From positions 434,001 to 498,000 of the forward strand of contig NZ_CP074406.1 of the NCBI RefSeq assembly GCF_018388425.1: a stretch of 64,000 nucleotides of DNA. The letters run 5' to 3'. Source of the stretch: Nocardioides faecalis (GTDB taxonomy: Bacteria > Actinomycetota > Actinomycetes > Propionibacteriales > Nocardioidaceae). A model generated the notes under the pieces. That model was not told where the DNA came from and ran no database searches. It saw nothing but the letters and a program-made list of their open reading frames with translations. Positions 30,713-40,797 of this stretch are shown here, one piece after another. The translations under genes and the position numbers were made by a program. Numbering within the stretch: position 1 is the stretch's first letter; the number at the start of each line of letters is the position of its first letter.

Positions 30713-32662
30713 ATGAACGCAACCACCTTGCTCGCGCTGTCCGTGAGCGCCTCGGACGTGCCCGTGGTGGCGCCCACCGACGCCGACGGCGTGCTCAGCC
30801 TCGCCTGGCTGGTCATCGCCCTGCCGCTCGCGGGTGCAGCGTTCCTGCTGCTCCTGGGCAACCGCCGCACCGCGGCCTTCGGCCACTGGGTCGGCCTGGC
30901 GACCATCACCGGATCGTTCGCGCTGAGCGTCGCGATGTTCGTCGCGTTGCTGGGCCGCGACGAGGGCGACCGGCAGGTCGCCGAGCACCTGTGGACCTGG
31001 ATCGAGGCCGGCAGCCTCGACGTGGGCCTGGACCTGCTCTACGACCCGCTCTCGGCGCTGTTCCTGCTGCTGATCACCGGCGTGGGTGCGCTGATCCACC
31101 TGTACTCGGTGGGCTACATGGCCCACGACCCCCGCCGGTCGCGGTTCTTCGCCTACCTCAACCTGTTCATCGCGGCGATGCTGATGCTGGTGCTCGCGGA
31201 GAACTACGTGGGCCTCTTCCTCGGCTGGGAGGGCGTCGGCCTGGCCTCCTACCTGCTGATCGGCTTCTGGCAGCACAAGCCGTCCGCGGCGGCCGCGGCG
31301 AAGAAGGCGTTCGTGATCAACCGGGTCGGCGACATGGGCCTGGGCCTGGCGATCTTCCTGATGTTCGTCACCTTCGGCACCACCAGCTTCAGCGGCGTCA
31401 GCGAGCTGGCCCCCGCGGCCAGCAGCACCACGCTGAACTGGATCGGCGTGCTGCTGCTCCTCGGTGCCTGCGGCAAGTCCGCCCAGGTGCCGCTGCAGGC
31501 CTGGCTGCTGGACGCGATGGAGGGCCCCACCCCGGTCTCGGCGCTGATCCACGCCGCCACGATGGTCACGGCCGGCGTCTACCTCGTCACCCGCTCGAGC
31601 TTCATCTTCGAGGCCGCCCCCACCGCACAGACCGCGGTGGTGGTCGTGGCCACGGTGACGCTGCTGTGGGGTGCGGTCATCGGTTGCGCCAAGGACGACA
31701 TCAAGAAGGCGCTCGCCGGCTCCACGATGAGCCAGATCGGCTACATGATGCTCGGCGCCGGCCTCGGCGTCGCCGGCTATGCCTTCGCGATCTTCCACCT
31801 GATCACGCACGGCTTCTTCAAGGCCAACATGTTCCTCGGCGCCGGCTCGGTCATGCACGCGATGGACGACGACGTCGACATGCGGCACTACGGCGCGCTC
31901 AGCAAGGCGCTGCCGGTCACCTTCCTGACCTTTGCGATGGGCTACCTGGCGATCATCGGCTTCCCTGGCTTCTCCGGGTTCTGGTCCAAGGACAAGATCA
32001 TCGAGGTCGCGCTCGTGGAGAACCCGGTCGTCGGTGTCTGCGCCCTGCTGGGCGCCGGCGTCACCGGCTTCTACATGACCCGGCTGATGCTGATGACCTG
32101 GTTCACCCGCAAGAGGTGGGCTCCCGAGGCCCACCCGCACGAGAGCCCCGCGACGATGACGATCCCGCTGGTGGTGCTCGCCGCGTTGTCCGTGCTCGGC
32201 GGCCTGCTGCTGGCCGGCAGCTGGATCGTCGACTGGCTCACCCCGGTCGTGGGCCACGCCGAGCACGAGGAGCCGCCGCTGCCGGTCATCGTGATCACCG
32301 CGATCACGGTGGCGGTGGTCGCCGCCGGCGTCGCGCTCGCCTGGTTCCTGGTCGGGCGCCGGGAGGTCCCGCGCACCGCCCCGAGCGACGTCTCCTTCGT
32401 CACCCGCGCCGCCCGCGCGGACCTGTACGGCGACGCCATCAACGACGCCGTGGTGGTCCGTCCGGGCGCCGCTCTGGTCCGGGCGTCGGTGTCGGCCGAC
32501 CGCACCCTGGTCGACGGACTGTTCACCGGGAGCGCCACGGTGCTCACCGGCACCGGCGAGCTGTTGCGCCGGGCGCAGACGGGCTACGTCCGCTCCTACG
32601 CGCTGTCGATCCTGGCGGGTGCCGTGCTCCTCGTCCTGACCCTCGTGGCGGTGAACCTCTGA
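30713..32662 (+). CDS. nuoL: NADH-quinone oxidoreductase subunit L
   Basis: The 649-aa antiporter-like subunit is at the distal end of the membrane arm. [19 protein letters not shown] holds the key Glu, followed by the lysine block [32 protein letters not shown] and [20 protein letters not shown] long lateral helix and final helix are present, so it is full length. Confidence 0.97.
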   Translation: MNATTLLALSVSASDVPVVAPTDADGVLSLAWLVIALPLAGAAFLLLLGNRRTAAFGHWVGLATITGSFALSVAMFVALLGRDEGDRQVAEHLWTWIEAGSLDVGLDLLYDPLSALFLLLITGVGALIHLYSVGYMAHDPRRSRFFAYLNLFIAAMLMLVLAENYVGLFLGWEGVGLASYLLIGFWQHKPSAAAAAKKAFVINRVGDMGLGLAIFLMFVTFGTTSFSGVSELAPAASSTTLNWIGVLLLLGACGKSAQVPLQAWLLDAMEGPTPVSALIHAATMVTAGVYLVTRSSFIFEAAPTAQTAVVVVATVTLLWGAVIGCAKDDIKKALAGSTMSQIGYMMLGAGLGVAGYAFAIFHLITHGFFKANMFLGAGSVMHAMDDDVDMRHYGALSKALPVTFLTFAMGYLAIIGFPGFSGFWSKDKIIEVALVENPVVGVCALLGAGVTGFYMTRLMLMTWFTRKRWAPEAHPHESPATMTIPLVVLAALSVLGGLLLAGSWIVDWLTPVVGHAEHEEPPLPVIVITAITVAVVAAGVALAWFLVGRREVPRTAPSDVSFVTRAARADLYGDAINDAVVVRPGAALVRASVSADRTLVDGLFTGSATVLTGTGELLRRAQTGYVRSYALSILAGAVLLVLTLVAVNL

Positions 32663-34368
32663 TGGACAGCTTCCCGATCCTGAGCCTGCTGGTCTGGCTG
32701 CCCGTCGCCGGGGCCGTCGCGGTGGCGTTGCTGCCGGCGCGCGTCGCGAAGGCCACCGGCCTCGGCGTCGCCGGCGCCACGCTCGTCGTCGCCGCCGTGG
32801 CGGCGCTCTCCTACGACACCGGTGGCGGGCGCCAGCTCGAGGAGGTGCACACCTGGATCGAGGCGTTCGGCGTGCACTACGCGCTGGGCCTCGACGGTCT
32901 CGGCCTGCTCCTGGTGCTGCTCACCGTGCTGCTGGTGCCGGTGGTGCTCGCCGCGGAGTGGGTCAAGGCCGACGACCCCGGCGGTGCCGGCGCCAAGACC
33001 TTCGTCGCCTGGGCGCTGGCGCTGGAGGGGCTGTCGCTGGCGGTCTTCTGCGCCACCGACGTGTTCTTGTTCTACGTCGTCTTCGAGGCCACCCTGATCC
33101 CCGCCTACTTCCTGGTCGGCGGCTTCGGCCGCGACGGCCGGGGCGCGGCGGCGCTGAAGTTCCTGATGTTCCAGCTCGCCGGCGGCCTGGTGCTGCTGGC
33201 CGCGGTGATCGGGCTCTACGTCGTCTCCGCCGACGCCGGCCAGCCGTCGTACCTGCTCTCGGACCTGGAGGAGCTCTCGATCGGCACCGAGGCCGGCCGC
33301 TGGCTGTTCCTCGGCTTCTTCATCGCCTTCGCGATCAAGGCGCCGCTGTTCCCGCTGCACACCTGGCTCGCCGACACCACCGAGAAGGCGACCCCGGGCA
33401 CCGGGGTGCTGCTGGTGTGCATCCTGGACAAGATCGGCACCTTCGGGATGCTGCGGTTCTGCCTCGGGATCTTCCCCGAGGCCTCGCAGTGGGCCACGCC
33501 GCTGGTGATCACCCTGGCGCTGATCTCGGTCGTGTACGGCGCTCTGCTGGCCATCGGCTCCGACGACCTGTTCCGGCTGATCGGCCTGACCTCGCTGAGC
33601 CACTTCGGCCTGATCACCCTCGGCATCTTCACCCTGTCAAGCCAGGGCGGCGCCGGCGCGATCCTCTACATGGTCAACCACGGCCTGGGCACGGCAGCGC
33701 TGTTCCTGGTCGCCGGCTACCTCTTCGACCGCCGCGGCACCGCCTCCATCCGCGAGCTCGGCGGCGCGGAGAAGACGGCGCCGGTGCTGGCCGGGCTGTT
33801 CCTCGTCGCCGGCCTGGCCACCCTCGGGCTGCCCGGCCTGTCCCCGTTCGTCAGCGAGTTCCTGGTGCTGCTGGCCGCCTTCGGCTACGCCTGGTACGTC
33901 GGCGCGATCGCGATCACCGCCGTCGTGCTGTCGGCGATCTACGTGCTGTGGGCCTACCAGCGGATCATGACGGGGCCCGACCCGGCGGTGCTCGCCGAGG
34001 GCGGCGAGGAGCCGCACGAGCCGACCGGGCGCGAGCCGACCGGGCACGAGCCGACCGGGCACGAGCCGACCGGGCACGAGCCCGCCGGGTCCGGCGCGAC
34101 CGGGACGGCCGTCCGCACCGCCCCGGCAGCCGAGCAGAGCGTCGCCACCACCACGACCACCCGCGACCTGGGGGTGCGGGAGGTGGCCGCGGTGGCCCCG
34201 CTGGTGGCGGCACTGGTGTTCTTCGGGTTCTACCCCGCGCCGATGCTGGACGTTGCCAACCCGACGGTGAGCGACCTGCTGGACCAGGTCGGGGTCAGCG
34301 ACGAGGCGCCCAGCGTGGGGCCCGGTGACCTCGCCGGCCACGGCGACGCCGAGGAAGGGGCGCACTGA
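32662..34368 (+). CDS. nuoM: NADH-quinone oxidoreductase subunit M
   Basis: The 568-aa antiporter-like subunit has the Glu in FYVVFEATLIPAYFLVG, the Lys-rich segment AIKAPLFPLHTWLADTT and MVNHGLGTAALFLVAGYL. Between the penultimate and last helices is a loop of about 70 hydrophilic residues containing five HEPTG-type units coded by a 15-bp tandem repeat (34015-34089). TGATG overlaps on both sides. Confidence 0.96.
   Translation: MDSFPILSLLVWLPVAGAVAVALLPARVAKATGLGVAGATLVVAAVAALSYDTGGGRQLEEVHTWIEAFGVHYALGLDGLGLLLVLLTVLLVPVVLAAEWVKADDPGGAGAKTFVAWALALEGLSLAVFCATDVFLFYVVFEATLIPAYFLVGGFGRDGRGAAALKFLMFQLAGGLVLLAAVIGLYVVSADAGQPSYLLSDLEELSIGTEAGRWLFLGFFIAFAIKAPLFPLHTWLADTTEKATPGTGVLLVCILDKIGTFGMLRFCLGIFPEASQWATPLVITLALISVVYGALLAIGSDDLFRLIGLTSLSHFGLITLGIFTLSSQGGAGAILYMVNHGLGTAALFLVAGYLFDRRGTASIRELGGAEKTAPVLAGLFLVAGLATLGLPGLSPFVSEFLVLLAAFGYAWYVGAIAITAVVLSAIYVLWAYQRIMTGPDPAVLAEGGEEPHEPTGREPTGHEPTGHEPTGHEPAGSGATGTAVRTAPAAEQSVATTTTTRDLGVREVAAVAPLVAALVFFGFYPAPMLDVANPTVSDLLDQVGVSDEAPSVGPGDLAGHGDAEEGAH
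34015..34089 (+). repeat. 15-bp in-frame tandem repeat inside nuoM
   Basis: Five units of CACGAGCCGACCGGG with small changes code for HEPTG-REPTG-HEPTG-HEPTG-HEPAG. Units three and four are identical, which suggests recent duplication. Confidence 0.9.
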
Positions 34369-35966
34369 TGTCGTTCGTGAAGCCGGAGCTCGAGTACGTC
34401 GAGCTGCTCCCACTGCTGATCGTGCTCGGTGGCGCCTGCGTCGGCGTGCTGCTCGAGGCAGTGCTGCCGCGCGGGAGCCGGCGGGTGCCGCAGGTCGTGC
34501 TGAGCCTGCTGGTGGTCGTGGGCGCCCTGGTGGCCACCGTGCTGGTCGGCACCGGCCTGGACATCCACGAGGCCGGCGGCCAGGAGGCCCGTGGCCTGGT
34601 CGGCGCGGAGGGCAGCATCGTGGTGGACGGCCCGACCGTCTACCTGTGGGGCCTGGTGCTCGTCTTCGCCCTGGCAGGGGTCGCCCTGTTCGCCGAGCGA
34701 CGCCTCGAGGGCGGGGTCTCGGGCTTCACCGGGCAGGCCGCCGCACTCCCGGGCACCGACACCGAGCGCGACGCCTCCACCCGCGGGCTGGAGCACACCG
34801 AGGTCTACCCGCTGCTGCTCTTCGCCGTGGCCGGCATGCTGCTCTTCCCGGCCGCGGGGGACCTGCTGACCATGTTCGTCGCCCTCGAGGTGCTCTCGCT
34901 GCCGCTCTACGTGCTGTGCGGCCTGGCGCGGCGGCGCCGGCTGCTCAGCCAGGAGGCGGCGATGAAGTACTTCCTGCTGGGCGCCTTCTCCTCCGGCTTC
35001 TTCCTGTACGGCGCCGCGCTGGTCTACGGCTACGCCGGGTCGATGACCTTCGCCGGCATCAACGAGGCAGTCCGCGCCGGCGGTGGGGACCGCTGGCTCC
35101 TGCTGGCCGGCATCGCGCTGCTCTCGGTCGGCCTGCTGTTCAAGGTCGGCGCCGTGCCGTTCCAGGCGTGGACCCCCGACGTCTACCAGGGGGCGCCCAC
35201 CGCGGTCACCGCGTTCATGGCGGCCGGCACCAAGGTCGCCGCGTTCGGTGCCCTGCTGCGCCTGCTCTACGTCGCCTTCGGCGGCGAGCGGTGGAGCTGG
35301 GAGCCGATGCTGTGGGTCGTCGCGATCGCCTCGATGCTCCTGGGGGCGGTCCTCGCCGCGGTCCAGGACGACGTGAAGCGGATGCTCGCCTATTCCTCCA
35401 TCGCACACACCGGGTTCCTGCTCGTCGGCGTGCTGGGGGTCCAGGCCGCCGGCGACCTCGCGGTGGGGCAGCTCTCGTCGCTGGGCAGCGTGCTGTTCTA
35501 CCTGACCACCTACGGGTTCTCCATGATCGGCGCGTTCGCCATCGTCACCATGGTCCGCGACGCCGGTGGTGAGGCGACCGGGTTCGGGCGCTGGGCCGGG
35601 CTCGGGCGGCGCTCGCCGCTGCTCGCCGGGGCGTTCGCGTTCTTCCTGCTCTCGATGGCGGGCATCCCGTTGACCGCCGGCTTCATCGGCAAGTGGGCGG
35701 TGTTCACCACCGCCCTCGACGCCGGGGCCTGGCCGGTGGTGCTCGTCGCGATCGCGGCCAGCATCGTGGCCATCGGTTTCTACGTCCGCCAGATCCGTCT
35801 GATGTTCTTCACCGAGGCGCACCCCGACGGGGTCGGGGAGGTCACCCGCTCCTCGTTCCTGACCTCCTCGACCGTCGTCGTGTGCCTCGCCGCGACGCTG
35901 CTGCTGGGTGTCGTGCCGGGGCCGGTTCTCGATCTGGTGGCCGGTGCGGGAGACTTCATCAGGTGA
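34368..35966 (+). CDS. nuoN: NADH-quinone oxidoreductase subunit N
   Basis: The 532-aa antiporter-like subunit has LTMFVALEVLSLPLYVL (Glu of the proton path), AAMKYFLLGAFSSGFFLYG, VGAVPFQAWTPDVYQGAPT and VKRMLAYSSIAHTGFLLVG. It completes nuoA-N; its stop overlaps the GTG of the prenyl synthase gene. Confidence 0.97.
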   Translation: MSFVKPELEYVELLPLLIVLGGACVGVLLEAVLPRGSRRVPQVVLSLLVVVGALVATVLVGTGLDIHEAGGQEARGLVGAEGSIVVDGPTVYLWGLVLVFALAGVALFAERRLEGGVSGFTGQAAALPGTDTERDASTRGLEHTEVYPLLLFAVAGMLLFPAAGDLLTMFVALEVLSLPLYVLCGLARRRRLLSQEAAMKYFLLGAFSSGFFLYGAALVYGYAGSMTFAGINEAVRAGGGDRWLLLAGIALLSVGLLFKVGAVPFQAWTPDVYQGAPTAVTAFMAAGTKVAAFGALLRLLYVAFGGERWSWEPMLWVVAIASMLLGAVLAAVQDDVKRMLAYSSIAHTGFLLVGVLGVQAAGDLAVGQLSSLGSVLFYLTTYGFSMIGAFAIVTMVRDAGGEATGFGRWAGLGRRSPLLAGAFAFFLLSMAGIPLTAGFIGKWAVFTTALDAGAWPVVLVAIAASIVAIGFYVRQIRLMFFTEAHPDGVGEVTRSSFLTSSTVVVCLAATLLLGVVPGPVLDLVAGAGDFIR

Positions 35967-36985
35967 CCGCAGTTCCAAGTCCTGCCGAGCTGGCCCTGCC
36001 GATCGTCGACGAAGCCCTCGCCGATCGCCTCCGTACCCGGATGGCGACGGTCGAGGAGGCGCTGTTCAGCCACGCGAGCAGCCGCGCGCCCTACGTCACC
36101 GAGGCGGCGCGGCACCTGCTGGCCGCCGGCGGCAAGCGGTTCCGTCCGCTGCTGGTCCTGCTCGCCGCCGAGGCCGGGCCGCGCCCGGACGTCTCGGAGG
36201 TGCTGACCGCGGCCTGCGTCGTGGAGATCACCCACGTGGGCTCGCTGTACCACGACGACGTGATGGACGAGGCCGACCTGCGCCGCGGCGCCGACTCGGC
36301 GAACTCCCGCTTCGACAACCTGGTCGCGATCCTCACCGGCGACTTCCTGTTCGCGAAGTCCTCGGAGCTGACCTCGACCCTGGGCCCCGAGGCGGTCCGG
36401 ATCCAGGCCGAGACCTTCACCCGGCTCGTCGAGGGCCAGATCCTGGAGACGGTGAAGCCCGGCGAGGGCGAGGACCCGCTCGCGCACTACCTCGACGTGG
36501 TGGCCGGGAAGACGGGGTCGCTGATCGCGACGTCGGCCCGCTACGGCGCGCTGTTCTCCGGCGCCTCGGAGGAGGTGGTCACCGCGCTCACCGAGTACGG
36601 CGAGCTCGTCGGCACCGCCTTCCAGCTCTCCGACGACATCCTCGACGTGGCCTCGGAGACCGAGGAGTCCGGCAAGACCCCCGGTACCGACCTCAAGGAG
36701 GGCGTGCCGACCCTGCCGGTGCTCATGGCGCGGGCCTCGACCGACCCCGCGGACGCCCGGCTGCTGGAGCTGCTCGACCCGGAGCGCACCGACCTGGCCG
36801 CCGATGCCGAGGCGCACGCCGAGGCGCTCCGCCTGCTGCGAGCGCACCCCGCGATGGAGGAGGCCCGCAGCTACGTCGTGGCACGGGCCCAGGAGGCCAA
36901 GAAGCGGCTCACCGTGCTGCCCGCCGGGCCCGTGCGTTCCGCGCTGGAGGCGTTCGCGGACGTGGTCGCGGTCCGTTCTGCCTGA
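35963..36985 (+). CDS. Polyprenyl diphosphate synthase (long chain, probable menaquinone side chain)
   Basis: The 340-aa trans-prenyltransferase has the first Asp-rich motif DDVMD (residues 98-102) and the second DDILD (224-228), plus GGKRFRPLL. It condenses isopentenyl diphosphate units onto an allylic primer. The residues upstream of the first motif are small to medium (HVGSLYH), typical of hepta- to nonaprenyl synthases. The overlap with nuoN (GTGA) and the nearby men genes imply that it makes the menaquinone tail. Chain length is inferred, not shown. Confidence 0.92.
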   Translation: MTAVPSPAELALPIVDEALADRLRTRMATVEEALFSHASSRAPYVTEAARHLLAAGGKRFRPLLVLLAAEAGPRPDVSEVLTAACVVEITHVGSLYHDDVMDEADLRRGADSANSRFDNLVAILTGDFLFAKSSELTSTLGPEAVRIQAETFTRLVEGQILETVKPGEGEDPLAHYLDVVAGKTGSLIATSARYGALFSGASEEVVTALTEYGELVGTAFQLSDDILDVASETEESGKTPGTDLKEGVPTLPVLMARASTDPADARLLELLDPERTDLAADAEAHAEALRLLRAHPAMEEARSYVVARAQEAKKRLTVLPAGPVRSALEAFADVVAVRSA

Positions 36986-37147
36986 CCCGCCTCCAGGGCG
37001 GTGTGCCGACGGCACGGAAGTGACTGGCGGGGCCAGCGGGATCCGCGTGAAAATGTGGCGTTTGCCCCAGTAGTGAGGTTTCATCGGGCAGGTACCTGGG
37101 CATCTGCTCGATGTCCAACGCCCGTCCCGATCTCGAGGGGGAGTCAC

Positions 37148-37540
37148 ATGCGAGTTGCTCGCATCATCACCGTTCTTCTGGCGGCCTTCACCGCCACCAT
37201 GCTGGGTCTCACGCTTGCCCCCGCCAACGCCGCTGCGCCCACCGGCGAGCGGGCCACCCGCCACGTGGTGGATCCGCTCACGGCTGCCGAGATCCGGAAT
37301 TCCGGCAAGTTCTACGTCAAGGGCAAGGCTCGCACCGCCAAGGGCAAGGTCGTCTACCTGCAGAGCAAGCGCAAGGGCCAGAACTGGCGCACGGTCAAGA
37401 AGACCCGCTCGTCGAAGGCCTCGGGCTACTTCAGGATGACCTTCCGCGGCAAGTGCGGCACCTACTTCCGCGTCATCGTCAAGAAGTCGGGTGGCTACGC
37501 CACCAACCGCACCAAGATCGGCCGGATCGTCTGCTACTGA
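37148..37540 (+). CDS. Small secreted basic protein, function unknown
   Basis: The protein has 130 aa. A signal peptide covers residues 1-28 (VARIITVLLAAFTATMLGLTLAP, cleavage after ANA). The mature part is very Lys/Arg/Tyr-rich with beta-strand alternation (KFYVKGKARTAKGKVVYLQS) and two Cys (GKCGTYF and the near-terminal IVCY) that could form a disulfide. The start is set by GAGGGGGA 6 nt upstream. I recognise no named domain. It is followed by a strong terminator. Confidence 0.75.
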   Translation: MRVARIITVLLAAFTATMLGLTLAPANAAAPTGERATRHVVDPLTAAEIRNSGKFYVKGKARTAKGKVVYLQSKRKGQNWRTVKKTRSSKASGYFRMTFRGKCGTYFRVIVKKSGGYATNRTKIGRIVCY

Positions 37541-37578
37541 TCCGCTGAGCTCCGGCGCACCGCGCCGCACCGAGCACC

Positions 37579-37612
37579 AAGAAGGGCCCCGCCACGAGGC
37601 GGGGCCCTTCTT
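37579..37612. terminator. Bidirectional terminator between the secreted protein and korB
   Basis: A 15-bp perfect stem (37579-37593 with 37598-37612), ACGA loop, with AA...TT ends on both strands. It lies between convergent genes. Confidence 0.88.
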
Positions 37613-37647
37613 GTCGTCCGGCCGCCGCGAGCGACGGTCGGGGTGGG

Positions 37648-38754
37648 TCAGTCGACGGTCCAGGTGTCGCCGGAGCTGATGAGCGCGGTGAGGCGCTCGG
37701 CGGGGGTGCCGGTGACGCCGGTCCTGGCCTCGGCGACCTGGGCGCGGGCCTGGTCGTCGTAGGTGGGCCGCTGGACCTGGCGGAAGATGCCGATGGGGCT
37801 GCGGTTGAGGTAGCCGGCGTCGGTGAGGCGGCTGATCGCGAACGCGGTCGAGGGGTCAGGCTCGTGGGCGTCGTGGACCAGGATGTCCTCGGCGTCCACG
37901 GAGGCGGTGTCGACCACCTCGACGCCGCCGGATGCGGCGCGGACGAGTGCCTTGTCGCCGAGCCCGGTGGCCTCGTCGCGGGCGCCGAAGGTGATCGGCG
38001 AGCCGTGGACGAGCGGGATCACCGCGTGCTGGGCGGTCTCGCGGTCCTTGATCGCGTCGAACGCGCCGTCGTTGAAGATCGGGCAGTTCTGGTAGATCTC
38101 GACCAGCGAGGTGCCGCGGTGCGCGGCGGCGGCGGCGAGCACCCCGGTGAGGTGCTTGCGGTCGGAGTCGATGGTGCGCGCGACGAACGACGCCTCGGCG
38201 CCCAGCGCCAGCGAGACCGGGTTGAAGGGGTGGTCCACGGAGCCCGCAGGGGTGGACTTGGTGACCTTGCCGACCTCGGAGGTGGGTGAGTACTGACCCT
38301 TGGTGAGCCCGTAGATCCGGTTGTTGAACAACAGGATCGTTATGTTCACGTTGCGGCGCAGCGCGTGGATCAGGTGGTTGCCGCCGATGGACAGCGCGTC
38401 ACCGTCACCCGTGACGACCCACACCGAGAGGTCCTCGCGCGCGGTGGCCAGACCCGTGGCGATCGACGGCGCACGGCCGTGGATGGAGTGCATGCCGTAG
38501 GTGTCGAGGTAGTACGGGAACCGGCTGGAGCACCCGATGCCAGAGACGAACACGATGTTCTCGCGGCGCAGGCCGAGGTCGGGCAGGAACGACTGCACGG
38601 CCTTGAGCACGGCGTAGTCACCGCAGCCGGGGCACCAGCGGACCTCCTGGTCGGAGGAGAAGTCCTTCCCGGTCTGGGTGACGCCCTCGGCGACACCGGG
38701 CACCAGCTCGGTGCCGGAGCGCAGGCCGGGGGCGGGAATGTCGATCGTGGTCAC
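37648..38754 (-). CDS. korB: 2-oxoglutarate:ferredoxin oxidoreductase subunit beta
   Basis: The 368-aa ThDP-binding subunit has the iron-sulfur ligands Cys41 and Cys44 (WCPGCGD), Cys75 (GIGCSSR) and Cys224 (IYQNCP), and the ThDP/Mg motif GDGDALSIGGNH (117-128). It decarboxylates 2-oxoglutarate to succinyl-CoA, reducing ferredoxin. The GTG start overlaps the korA stop. Confidence 0.94.
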   Translation of the reverse strand: MTTIDIPAPGLRSGTELVPGVAEGVTQTGKDFSSDQEVRWCPGCGDYAVLKAVQSFLPDLGLRRENIVFVSGIGCSSRFPYYLDTYGMHSIHGRAPSIATGLATAREDLSVWVVTGDGDALSIGGNHLIHALRRNVNITILLFNNRIYGLTKGQYSPTSEVGKVTKSTPAGSVDHPFNPVSLALGAEASFVARTIDSDRKHLTGVLAAAAAHRGTSLVEIYQNCPIFNDGAFDAIKDRETAQHAVIPLVHGSPITFGARDEATGLGDKALVRAASGGVEVVDTASVDAEDILVHDAHEPDPSTAFAISRLTDAGYLNRSPIGIFRQVQRPTYDDQARAQVAEARTGVTGTPAERLTALISSGDTWTVD

Positions 38755-40739
38755 TTGCGTGCCTCCGCAGGGTTGGCTTCGTGGTCGGCGGCGGGGGTGT
38801 CGAGCCCGTGCTCGCCGAGGTGGACGTCGGTGCCCTCGGCCGTGCCTACGAGATCACCGATCGCCTCGGCGAGCTCGGCCGCCTTCAGGGGCAGGCCGTA
38901 GACGTGGTTGTAGCCGATGGCGTCGACGAGGTACTCCGCGCGCAGCAGCCGGGAGAGCTGGCCGAGGTTCATCTCGGGCACGAGGACCTTGTCGTAGGAC
39001 TTGAGGATGTCGCCGAGGTCCTTGGGGAAGGGGTTGAGGTGGCGCAGGTGGACCTGGGCCACGTTGTATCCGGCGCGGCGCACCCGGCGGCACGCGGCAC
39101 CGATGGGGCCGTAGGTGGAGCCCCAGCCGATCACGAGCACCTTCGCCTCGCCGGAGGGGTCGTCGACCTCGAGTGGGGGCAGCGAGTCGGCGATCCGGGC
39201 GATCTTCTCGGCGCGGATGCGGACCATGCGGTCGTGGTTGGCGGGGTCGTAGGAGATGTTGCCGTGGCCCTCGCCCTTCTCCAGGCCGCCGATGCGGTGC
39301 TCGAGGCCGGCGGTGCCGGGCACGGCCCACGGCCGGGCCAGGGTGGCCTCGTCGCGCAGGTAGGGCCAGAACTCGTCGGGCTCGCTCGCGCCGTCCTTGG
39401 CGGCCTTGGCGCTGACGTGGTTGGGGCCGGTGGCGAAGTTCGCGTCGATGACCGGCAGGTCCTCCACGTCCGGGATCGCCCAGGGCTCGGAGCCGTTGGC
39501 CAGGTAGCCGTCGGAGAGCAGCATCACCGGGGTGCGGTAGGTGATCGCGATCCGGGCGGCCTCGACCGCGGCGGCGAAGCAGTCGCCCGGCGACTGCGGC
39601 GCCACGATCGGGACGGGGGCCTCACCGTTGCGGCCGTACATGGCCTGGAGCAGGTCGGACTGCTCGGTCTTGGTCGGCAGCCCCGTCGAGGGGCCACCCC
39701 GCTGCACGTTGACGATGAGCAGCGGCAGCTCGGTCATCACGGCCAGGCCGATGGCCTCGCCCTTGAGCGCGATACCGGGACCCGAGGTGGTGGTGACGGC
39801 CAGCTGACCGGCGAACGAGGCGCCGATCGCGGCGCCGATGCCGGCGATCTCGTCCTCGGCCTGCAGCGTGGTCACGCCGAACGCCTTGTGCCGGCTCAGC
39901 TCGTGCAGGATGTCGGAGGCCGGGGTGATCGGGTACGAGCCCAGGAAGACCGGCAGGTCCGCCCGGACGCCGGCGGCGACGAGACCGTAGGACAGTGCCA
40001 GGTTGCCGGTGATGTTGCGGTAGGTGCCGGCCGCCATCTTGGCGGGCTTGATCTCGTACTGCACGACGAACGTCTCGGTCGTCTCGCCGTAGTTCCAGCC
40101 GGCCTTGAAGGCGGCGAGGTTCGCGCCCAGGATGTCCGGCTTCTTGCCGAACTTCTTGGTCAGGAACTCCACCGTGGGCTCGGTGGGACGGCCGTACATC
40201 CACGACAGCAGGCCGAGCGCGAACATGTTCTTCGCGCGCGCGGCGTCCTTGCGGGAGAGGCCGAACTCCTTGACGGCCTCGACCGTGATCCCGGTCAGGT
40301 CGACCGGCTGCACCTGGAACCCGGCCAGGATGTCGTCGACCTCGCCCAGCTTGTCCAGCGGGTTGGAGGCGTAGCCGGCCTTGTCCAGGTTGCGCTTGGT
40401 GAAGTCGTGGGTGTCCACGATGATCGTCGCCCCGCGCGGCAGGTCGCCCAGGTTGGCCTTCAGCGCCGCCGGGTTCATCGCGACCAGCACGTCGGGCCGG
40501 TCACCGGCGGTGAGGATGTCGTGGTCGGCGAAGTGGACCTGGAACGAGGAGACGCCGGGGATCGTGCCCTGGGGTGCCCGGATCTCGGCGGGGAAGTTCG
40601 GCAGGGTCACCAGGTCGTTGCCGAAGACGGCCGACTCCTGGGTGAACCGGTCACCGGTCAGCTGCATCCCGTCGCCGGAGTCCCCGGCGAACCGGATGAT
40701 CACCCGATCCAGCTGCTTGACCTGCTTGGTCTGACTCAC
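38751..40739 (-). CDS. korA: 2-oxoglutarate:ferredoxin oxidoreductase subunit alpha (fused gamma-alpha)
   Basis: The 662-aa protein has an N-terminal gamma domain (about residues 12-195, RFAGDSGDGMQLTGDRF) fused to the alpha domain (about 230-620, with GSYPITPASDILHELSRHK and the GPGIALKGEAIGLAVMTELP block). The fused form with a separate KorB is the oxygen-tolerant KOR type known from mycobacteria. GTG start with GGACGAG upstream. The promoter lies at 40798-40826. Confidence 0.95.
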   Translation of the reverse strand: MSQTKQVKQLDRVIIRFAGDSGDGMQLTGDRFTQESAVFGNDLVTLPNFPAEIRAPQGTIPGVSSFQVHFADHDILTAGDRPDVLVAMNPAALKANLGDLPRGATIIVDTHDFTKRNLDKAGYASNPLDKLGEVDDILAGFQVQPVDLTGITVEAVKEFGLSRKDAARAKNMFALGLLSWMYGRPTEPTVEFLTKKFGKKPDILGANLAAFKAGWNYGETTETFVVQYEIKPAKMAAGTYRNITGNLALSYGLVAAGVRADLPVFLGSYPITPASDILHELSRHKAFGVTTLQAEDEIAGIGAAIGASFAGQLAVTTTSGPGIALKGEAIGLAVMTELPLLIVNVQRGGPSTGLPTKTEQSDLLQAMYGRNGEAPVPIVAPQSPGDCFAAAVEAARIAITYRTPVMLLSDGYLANGSEPWAIPDVEDLPVIDANFATGPNHVSAKAAKDGASEPDEFWPYLRDEATLARPWAVPGTAGLEHRIGGLEKGEGHGNISYDPANHDRMVRIRAEKIARIADSLPPLEVDDPSGEAKVLVIGWGSTYGPIGAACRRVRRAGYNVAQVHLRHLNPFPKDLGDILKSYDKVLVPEMNLGQLSRLLRAEYLVDAIGYNHVYGLPLKAAELAEAIGDLVGTAEGTDVHLGEHGLDTPAADHEANPAEARK

Positions 40740-40797
40740 GTCTCGTCCACTTCTCTCAACTCGGCTGGTGACCGCGAGTGCTGGCGGCGGAGGATCA

